Shown here one piece after another: positions 6,927 through 15,169 of a DNA stretch of 15,169 nt; positions within the stretch are counted from its first letter, which is position 1; each line of letters starts with the position of its first letter. Source of the DNA: CBDUQI01 sp965369325 (GTDB lineage Bacteria; Pseudomonadota; Gammaproteobacteria; Steroidobacterales; JBCBZW01); the NCBI GenBank assembly GCA_965369325.1, contig CBDUQI010000144.1:1-15169 (forward strand). The letters are read 5' to 3'. The notes under the pieces were generated by a model. It was not told the DNA's origin. It did not search any database and was given only the letters and a program-made list of their open reading frames with translations. The position numbers and the translations under genes are program-made.

Positions 6927-8072
6927 TTGGATTTTGCCCTCTCAGAAACACAACAACAAATGCGCGAACAGATCATCGCGTTCGCCCAACGCACCCTGAA
7001 TGAGCAGTTGGCCGAACGCGACGCCAGTGGCACCTTCTCGATAGACAACTGGCGCGCCTGCGCGCAGCACGGAATCCAGGGCCTGTTTGTTCCCACCGAG
7101 TATGGGGGTGGTGGTCACGACATTGTCACCACCATCGTCGCACTGGAGGCACTGGGCTACGGCTGCCGTGATAACGGCATGACGCTGGGTCTGAACGGGC
7201 AGATGTGGAGTGTGCAGGAACCCTTGCTGCACTTCGGCAGTGAGCAACAAAGGCAACGCTTCCTGCCAGGGCTTTGCAGCGGAGAGCTGATTGGCGCACA
7301 CGGTATGACCGAGCTACACACCGGCTCCGATGCCTTCGCGCTCAGTACCAGCGCTGTGCCGCGTGATGATGGTTTTGTGATTAACGGGCACAAGATCTAC
7401 ATCGGCATGGCGCCCGCCTGCGATATCGCGTTGGTGTTTGCCAGCACAGATCCCAGCGTCGGCCAATGGGGCATCTCAGCGTTTATCGTCGAATCCAGCC
7501 GGGAAGGCTTCGCCCGCGGCCCTGCACAATCGAAAATGGGTCTTCGTACCTCACCCCTGGGCGAGCTGACGCTCACCGACTGCTGGGTGCCGCAAAGCAA
7601 TCGATTGGGCCCGATGGGCGCGGGCGTGAGTATTTTTAATAACTCTATGGAATGGGAGCGCAGTTTTATTTTCGCGAGCCACGTCGGCTCCATGCACCGC
7701 CAGTTGGATGCGGCCGTGCAGTACGCCCGCGAACGAAAACAGTTCAACCAGCCGATCGGCAAATTTCAGTCCGTCTCCAACCGCATCGTCGATATGAAGA
7801 TGCGATTTGAGACCGCGCGCATGCTGCTGTACAAAGCCGCCTGGATGAAAGACCGCGGCGAACGTTGCGCCACAGAGGCGGCGATGGCCAAACTGCACAT
7901 TGGCGAGGCATTCCTGGCCTCGAGTATCGATGCCATGAGGATTTTCGGCGGCCGCGGCTATCTGTCGGAGTTCGAAGTAGAGCGCGATCTGCGCGACGCC
8001 GCGGGCGGCGTCATCTACTCGGGCACTTCAGACATTCAGCGGCAGGTTATCGCGCGTCTGCTCGGGCTGTAA
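6927..8072 (+). CDS. Acyl-CoA dehydrogenase family flavoenzyme, possibly acting on a carrier-protein-bound substrate
   Basis: This is a full-length 381-residue ACAD: N-terminal helical domain (1-120), beta domain with the FAD-contact segment AHGMTELHTGSD (124-135), and C-terminal helical domain with RKQFNQPIGKFQ, GGRGYLSEFEVERDLRD and YSGTSDIQR. In medium-chain enzymes the catalytic base is the Glu of Y-E-G-T; here that position is Ser365. Glu244, in MEWERSF, aligns with the catalytic Glu of isovaleryl-CoA dehydrogenase. The combination of MEWER, ERDLRDAAGG and YSGTS resembles prolyl-carrier-protein dehydrogenases of the PltE/RedW/AnaB kind as I remember them, so an aminoacyl thioester on a carrier domain is a plausible substrate. 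That is inference; a branched-chain acyl-CoA is the alternative. The start is TTG at 6927, with GGAG 6 nt upstream and the family-typical MDFALSE opening. No ETF gene is nearby. Confidence 0.93.
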   Translation: MDFALSETQQQMREQIIAFAQRTLNEQLAERDASGTFSIDNWRACAQHGIQGLFVPTEYGGGGHDIVTTIVALEALGYGCRDNGMTLGLNGQMWSVQEPLLHFGSEQQRQRFLPGLCSGELIGAHGMTELHTGSDAFALSTSAVPRDDGFVINGHKIYIGMAPACDIALVFASTDPSVGQWGISAFIVESSREGFARGPAQSKMGLRTSPLGELTLTDCWVPQSNRLGPMGAGVSIFNNSMEWERSFIFASHVGSMHRQLDAAVQYARERKQFNQPIGKFQSVSNRIVDMKMRFETARMLLYKAAWMKDRGERCATEAAMAKLHIGEAFLASSIDAMRIFGGRGYLSEFEVERDLRDAAGGVIYSGTSDIQRQVIARLLGL

Positions 8073-8078
8073 CGCCAC

Positions 8079-8146
8079 ACCACAGATGAGACCGGCCGCC
8101 CGCGCCGTTGACTGACGGCCGCGTGCAGCGCGGTGTCCGCTGTGGT
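8079..8146. terminator. Inverted repeats between convergent genes
   Basis: In the 77-bp gap between the ends of the dehydrogenase and the secreted-protein gene, ACCACAG (8079-8085) pairs with CTGTGGT (8140-8146). Inside lies a compact hairpin, CCGCG-TGCAG-CGCGG (8119-8133), and two copies of the palindrome CGGCCG (8093-8098, 8116-8121). The position suits a bidirectional terminator, but no T-run follows in either direction. Confidence 0.35.
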
Positions 8147-8149
8147 CTC

Positions 8150-8857
8150 TTAATCACCGTCGTCCTTTTTCTTCTTGCCAAGACCTTGCAAGGCCTCGAG
8201 CACAGCGCCCAGATCCGGAGCACCCTGAAGAGCCGGCACCTGCGCTGCGGGCACCAGATCCTCGGGTACGACGTAGGCGGTGCCAGGACCAGGGTTGCCC
8301 CGCTGGATATCGCTTGCAACCCGAGTGCTGCTCATGCCCATGGCATCTACCTGGTCGAACAACGAAATACCGTCTTTAGTCACGCAGCTGTGTTGCCCCA
8401 TACTGCTCATGCGCCACACCCGACAACGCTCCCCCGCATACTCGCGCACTTCGTCTGTCTGCTCGCCGCCCATCGCGCGGTACATTGCCTCCCCTGTGGC
8501 AACACCATCTTTGTTAGCGCCGTCGCCGAGCCCGTCAAGCAGCGGATTGCGGGCCTGCGAAATCCGCCCGGTAATGTAATCGATGGTGGTGACGTTCGCC
8601 CCCTCGATGATCGAGGTTTGTTTGACCTGCCGGTTCATCCCGAACATGGTGATTGTCAGATCCTGAATCTCCACCCGTACATTCCCCCATTGCTTCCAGT
8701 GCTCGGTGATCATCCCGGTTTGGCCACCACTGACCTCGCGCACAACCGTGCCCTCCTCGGCACCGTACCAGCGTATGTCGGGCGCCTCGCCAACCGCGGG
8801 GCCGGAGCCTATAGCCGTCAGAGCCAACACCACCCACGTGCAATATCGTTTTTCCAT
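8150..8857 (-). CDS. Secreted protein of unknown function (DUF4412-like pattern)
   Basis: The 235-residue product begins with a signal peptide (basic MEKR, hydrophobic core to about residue 20, probable cleavage after VGEA near 25) and has no lipobox, so it should be released to the periplasm. The body is rich in short beta-like stretches. It contains the pair GERCRVW ... GQHSCVTKDG, with two cysteines that could form a disulfide. This pattern recalls small secreted DUF4412-type proteins, but I cannot confirm the family. The C-terminus is charged (GKKKKDDGD). I choose ATG 8857 rather than the in-frame GTG at 8869 because GGTGG lies 8 nt before the ATG and abuts the GTG. A longer frame covers the same bases on the plus strand (8108-8875), but it lacks a ribosome site and recognisable protein features. 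The gene is convergent with the dehydrogenase. Confidence 0.75.
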   Translation of the reverse strand: MEKRYCTWVVLALTAIGSGPAVGEAPDIRWYGAEEGTVVREVSGGQTGMITEHWKQWGNVRVEIQDLTITMFGMNRQVKQTSIIEGANVTTIDYITGRISQARNPLLDGLGDGANKDGVATGEAMYRAMGGEQTDEVREYAGERCRVWRMSSMGQHSCVTKDGISLFDQVDAMGMSSTRVASDIQRGNPGPGTAYVVPEDLVPAAQVPALQGAPDLGAVLEALQGLGKKKKDDGD

Positions 8858-9213
8858 TACTTCATCCACCTTTGATTTTCACTAATCCGTGACGCGCGGA
8901 CCCGACCGCGAAACACCGTAAAGCGCAACGTTCGCGACCTGCCAGCACCCACCGCAAACACGCACAATCCCCGGCCTTCACTCGTCCCAGAGCTGGCATT
9001 GCCTGGCTCGAACAGTCCCTCCAACGTGGTCACCACCCCACTTGCTCCAACCAGTTGGGGGCGAAGCCAGGCCCCGGTTAGCGCAAGCGCGCTACCTGCA
9101 TAACGTTGCAGCGACGGGCGATCCGCACCGCATAACCACCCGTACGTGGACGGCGGCTGGGCAATGGCACCCATGGGCAACATCAGCAATCCTGCCCATT
9201 TAACAAAATCCAC
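8857..9213 (-). CDS. Possible small exported protein, doubtful
   Basis: A minus-strand frame ends with a TAA that shares its last base with the ATG of the secreted-protein gene (TAATG), the usual sign of translational coupling. From the GTG at 9213, preceded by GTGGG at 6-nt spacing, it would encode 118 residues. These open with a signal-like segment (DFVKWAGLLMLPMGAIAQ) and hold no domain I recognise. Against it, third-position GC looks unremarkable, the sequence is rich in Gly, Ser and Arg, and the start is not ATG. If it is not a gene, 8858-9363 is a 506-bp non-coding stretch between divergent genes, with nothing else identifiable in it. Confidence 0.3.
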   Translation of the reverse strand: MDFVKWAGLLMLPMGAIAQPPSTYGWLCGADRPSLQRYAGSALALTGAWLRPQLVGASGVVTTLEGLFEPGNASSGTSEGRGLCVFAVGAGRSRTLRFTVFRGRVRASRISENQRWMK

Positions 9214-9363
9214 TGCGCACCCACTTTTGACACTCACTTGCCTAGTTATGACGAACTGTCCGGTTCCGTTACGGATATGATCAGGGCTCATCGCCAAGCC
9301 GGCCTCGCACAGCGAGGCAGCGTCCACCGGCCAGTTGGGTATACTCATCGTGGGGGTGCGGCG

Positions 9364-12720
<3,357 letters not shown>

Positions 12721-12780
12721 CCTATTTGCGCATATCTATCTGAACAGGGTGCAGCGACAACGGCATCGGGAGAACAGAGA

Positions 12781-13392
12781 ATGGGCACGGCAAAGCGTGG
12801 GAAATCCTGGCAGCTGGATCCGGATGCGTTGGCGCGCTTCCTGACCACGCTGGATGAGGATCTTGCGGAGGCGGCACACAAATACGAACGCCTGCGTGAC
12901 AAGCTTATTCATCTGTTTGAGTGGCGCCAGTGCATGTTCGCAGAGGATTTGGCGGATGAGACCATAGACCGGGTAATCCGGCGCATGGACAGCGGTGTCG
13001 AGCTTGATGAGAACGGCGTCAACCGATACTCCGCTGGCGTTGCGCACAACGTCTTCCTGGAGCACTTGCGGGAGATCAGGCGCCGCGGCACCAAACCGCC
13101 CACCGCACAACTGGAGTGGATTGTCAGCCGCCATTCCACCACCGAATTTCATTTGGGGTTGCTCGATCGCTGTCTCGCACGGTTAGACGACACGGAGCGG
13201 GCCCTGATCCTCCGTTATTACTGCGATGAGCCGGGCGAACGTATTCGCAACCGGCGGGGGCTGGCCAGCGAGCTGGGCATCAGCGCTGCCAACCTGCGGA
13301 TTAAGGCGTACCGCATAAGAACCCAGTTGGAGCGCTGGTTGACAGAGCAGCGCAACGAGCACCCAGACGGTGGAGAGCACCATGAGCGATGA
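12781..13392 (+). CDS. ECF-type RNA polymerase sigma factor
   Basis: The 203-residue product has the two-domain ECF layout. Region 2 (about 34-100) holds KLIHLFEWRQCMFAEDLADET, where AEDLADE matches the acidic 2.2 motif that contacts the beta-prime subunit. Region 4 (about 125-187) holds LARLDDTERALILRYY and a helix-turn-helix RGLASELGISAANLRIKAYRIR that should read the -35 element. The pattern around GERIRNRRGLA recalls a sigma group common in Acidobacteria and present in some Proteobacteria, usually followed by a membrane partner gene, as here. The acidic 2.2 motif is kept, unlike what is reported for the phosphorylation-dependent Vibrio EcfP, so control by the neighbouring kinase would need another mechanism. 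GGGAG precedes the ATG by 8 nt. The last 11 nt overlap the next gene. Confidence 0.9.
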   Translation: MGTAKRGKSWQLDPDALARFLTTLDEDLAEAAHKYERLRDKLIHLFEWRQCMFAEDLADETIDRVIRRMDSGVELDENGVNRYSAGVAHNVFLEHLREIRRRGTKPPTAQLEWIVSRHSTTEFHLGLLDRCLARLDDTERALILRYYCDEPGERIRNRRGLASELGISAANLRIKAYRIRTQLERWLTEQRNEHPDGGEHHER

Positions 13393-13972
13393 CCTTCAGA
13401 CGTCGGCGTTTTTGCAGCACGTCTCCGGCACTGCCGACGAATCTCAGCGCGAGGCCCTGGAACGAGCGCTGCTTGAAAACGATGAGCTGTTTGAACAGTG
13501 CAAAGCGATGGAAACCGAAGCCGTGGATGCCTGGGCCCGAGGCGAGCTGGATAGCGTGGGCGCCCGCAGCATTACGACGCTGTTGAGCGTCTCACCGCGG
13601 CTTCAGGCCACCATGGAGACAACGCTGGCACTGGAACATCGCGCGAAAGACACGCCGCAGGACAAGACCGCCCGACCACAAGCCGCCACGATGGCCACGG
13701 CAAGCCCCGGGAAGCGCTGGCTGCTTCTCGCCGGACTGATTGGGGCGGCGGCACTGATCGCCAGCCTCTGGGCGCTACGCCAACAACACAGCATGCAACA
13801 GCAAATGAGCCGCCTGCTGGATCAGCAGGCGGCTTTGCAAGCGCAATTTGACGCGGCGAACGAAGAACTCTCGCGGGTGACCGAGCTACAAAGAGCGCTC
13901 GAACACTACCTTGCGCGACAGCAAGGCAGCGCCCCATCGCCAAAACCATCAGCAGAACAAAAATCCGATTAG
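13382..13972 (+). CDS. Single-pass membrane protein, putative non-zinc anti-sigma factor
   Basis: The 196-residue product has an N-terminal cytoplasmic helical region (1-90) with the pattern FLQHVSGTADESQREALERALLENDELFEQ ... EAVDAWARGELD split over positions 10-56. This resembles the partner proteins coded next to this sigma group. It lacks the HxxxCxxC zinc anti-sigma motif; the only Cys is C40. One membrane helix (about 112-132, WLLLAGLIGAAALIASLWAL) follows a Lys-Arg pair, giving an N-in topology. The periplasmic part (133-180) is a Gln-rich heptad coiled coil, then a Pro/Ser tail. The ATG at 13382 has GGAGAG about 4-6 nt upstream and lies inside the sigma gene, so translation is probably coupled; a GTG 12 nt earlier is less well placed. 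A role in holding the sigma factor at the membrane is inferred from position and architecture. Confidence 0.7.
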   Translation: MSDDLQTSAFLQHVSGTADESQREALERALLENDELFEQCKAMETEAVDAWARGELDSVGARSITTLLSVSPRLQATMETTLALEHRAKDTPQDKTARPQAATMATASPGKRWLLLAGLIGAAALIASLWALRQQHSMQQQMSRLLDQQAALQAQFDAANEELSRVTELQRALEHYLARQQGSAPSPKPSAEQKSD

Positions 13973-14012
13973 TCCGCGTTTTACAAAGGCGCTATGTGAA
14001 CAGGGGAAGCCC

Positions 14013-15169
14013 ATGGAATACTCAAAACTCGGTTGTGCGCTTAGTGTGATTTATCTGCTCGGTGCTGGCAACGCAGCGATCGCGCAAGATACCCCTGGCT
14101 CCGACACGCCGATCGCGGCCGCGACAGACATTACAGAGGCCCGGTCGGCACCGCCGTTGTACATCATCTTCGACGGCTCCAACTCGATGTGGGGCGAATT
14201 GGCGGACAAATCGCGCAAGATCGAAGTGGCCAAGAATGTATTCCATCAACTTGATGCCGGCCTGTTTAAGGGCCGCGAAGTCGCGCTGCGGCTGTACGGA
14301 CATCGACGCGCGGGTGATTGCGCCGATACCGAGTTAGTCGTGCCGTTTGCGCCGGCGGCGACCGCGCTCGCACGAGTGTCCGATCAAATTCGCGCCGTGA
14401 CTCCACGCGGCAAGACGCCAATCTCTCGCAGCCTGCGGGCAGCCTTGGAGGATTTTGACGGGCGCTCCGGGGAGATCCTGTTGATCTCCGACGGCATCGA
14501 AACCTGCGACACCGATCCCTGCGAGCTGGTTGAGTCCTGGCGTGATGCGAACGTAGACATCCGTGTGCACGTGGTGGGGCTTGGGCTTAACGCACTGTCC
14601 CGTGGCGCCATGCAGTGCATCGCCGATGCGTCCGGCACCACTTATCGGGATGCCAACACGGCGGGTGAGCTGTCACAAGCCATCGAGACAGCGGCCGCCT
14701 CGGAGCCACCGCCCGCCGGCGAACCCAGGCCGGCACCGCAGCGACCACGGGCAGAGTTCAAGATTCGGGCGAGCGACGAGGACGGCAACTTTGTGCCGGT
14801 CGCCGGCACCATCTCCAGAGCCGATTTCGAAGCAGAGATCGCCAACAATTTCCGCTACGTATTTGACGCCGGGCAGTACACCATTAACGTGGGTGTACCC
14901 ACGGTGAATGGAACCCTCTACGGGCCCATCAGCAAAGAGGTGGAAGTACTGCAGACCGGCACAACGCTGGTGGAAGTCACAATCGCACGCCCACCCATGA
15001 TTCGCACGCGATTCGTCGCCGAGGGTGAGGACGTGCGCGGCGTGGTCGCCAACGTTCTCGTCAACGGGCAGGAGCAGTTCAAGCTGCGCCCCGGCGATGA
15101 CTACTTTATCGAGCCGGGGAGTTATGACTTTCGGGCCCGGCTGAACAAAGACAACGACCTGTCAGTCAG
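14013..15169 (+). CDS. Secreted von Willebrand factor A domain protein, 3' end cut by window
   Basis: From ATG 14013, with AGGGGAAG about 5 nt upstream, the frame is open to the last base (385 codons). A signal peptide with probable cleavage after AAIA (residue 24) precedes a VWA domain (about 48-228). Its metal site is complete: DGSNS at 54-58, Thr135 in RGKTP and Asp160 in LISDG. Three cysteines near CDTDPC and QCIAD may form disulfides in the exported domain. A Pro-rich linker (232-246) leads to two beta-rich repeats (from about 247 and about 330), each with a lipid-free Ig or carboxypeptidase-regulatory-like look: FKIRASDEDG...DAGQYTINV and IRTRFVAEGE...EPGSYDFRA. The protein should bind Mg2+-dependent partners or surfaces in the periplasm or outside. 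It lies 40 bp after the anti-sigma-like gene. The C-terminus, and so any anchor or sorting signal, is not seen. Confidence 0.88.
   Translation, partial: MEYSKLGCALSVIYLLGAGNAAIAQDTPGSDTPIAAATDITEARSAPPLYIIFDGSNSMWGELADKSRKIEVAKNVFHQLDAGLFKGREVALRLYGHRRAGDCADTELVVPFAPAATALARVSDQIRAVTPRGKTPISRSLRAALEDFDGRSGEILLISDGIETCDTDPCELVESWRDANVDIRVHVVGLGLNALSRGAMQCIADASGTTYRDANTAGELSQAIETAAASEPPPAGEPRPAPQRPRAEFKIRASDEDGNFVPVAGTISRADFEAEIANNFRYVFDAGQYTINVGVPTVNGTLYGPISKEVEVLQTGTTLVEVTIARPPMIRTRFVAEGEDVRGVVANVLVNGQEQFKLRPGDDYFIEPGSYDFRARLNKDNDLSV

Noticed and set aside
8108..8875. 255-codon plus-strand frame over the secreted-protein gene
   Set aside because: No ribosome site or domain pattern; the minus frame has a signal peptide, a good ribosome site and a charged C-terminus.
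9227..9252. Perfect TTGACA (9227-9232) as a promoter for the kinase operon
   Set aside because: No acceptable -10 lies 16-18 nt downstream; the nearest, TATGAC, is only 14 nt away.

Overview
The window is a GC-rich bacterial stretch with dense coding on both strands. A rhombosortase gene, an adrenodoxin-type ferredoxin, high GC and gene style point to a gammaproteobacterium, possibly a marine or soil lineage. I infer this from gene content; there is no rRNA or other marker to place it. No tRNA, rRNA, CRISPR array, transposase or phage gene is visible.

Left part (1-1486): the 3' end of a rhombosortase gene (+), a small [2Fe-2S] ferredoxin (+), and a convergent glutathione S-transferase family gene (-).

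Middle part (1548-8146): a 4.7-kb gene (-) encodes one complete nonribosomal peptide synthetase module, condensation-adenylation-thiolation-epimerization, with no thioesterase. A 10-bp perfect stem-loop separates it from the downstream GST gene. Across a 124-bp divergent promoter region lie a Dps ferritin-like gene and an acyl-CoA dehydrogenase (both +). The dehydrogenase has its probable catalytic Glu in the isovaleryl-CoA-dehydrogenase position and resembles enzymes that oxidise aminoacyl groups on carrier proteins. That makes it a candidate partner of the NRPS. No other module, MbtH protein, phosphopantetheinyl transferase, thioesterase or exporter is visible, so the NRPS must work with proteins encoded elsewhere or act as a stand-alone module.

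Right part (8150-15169): a secreted protein of unknown function (-), with a doubtful small ORF overlapping its start, lies divergent to a four-gene cluster (+). The cluster encodes a transmembrane Ser/Thr kinase with a TolB-N-like region and a long TPR tail, an ECF-type sigma factor, a single-pass membrane protein resembling a non-zinc anti-sigma factor, and a secreted von Willebrand A protein cut by the window end. Short gaps and an 11-nt overlap suggest one operon, probably an envelope-to-transcription signalling system in which kinase and membrane protein control the sigma factor and the VWA protein acts outside the cytoplasm.

The two points most worth a second look are the orphan epimerizing NRPS module with its carrier-type dehydrogenase, and the kinase/sigma/anti-sigma/VWA operon.
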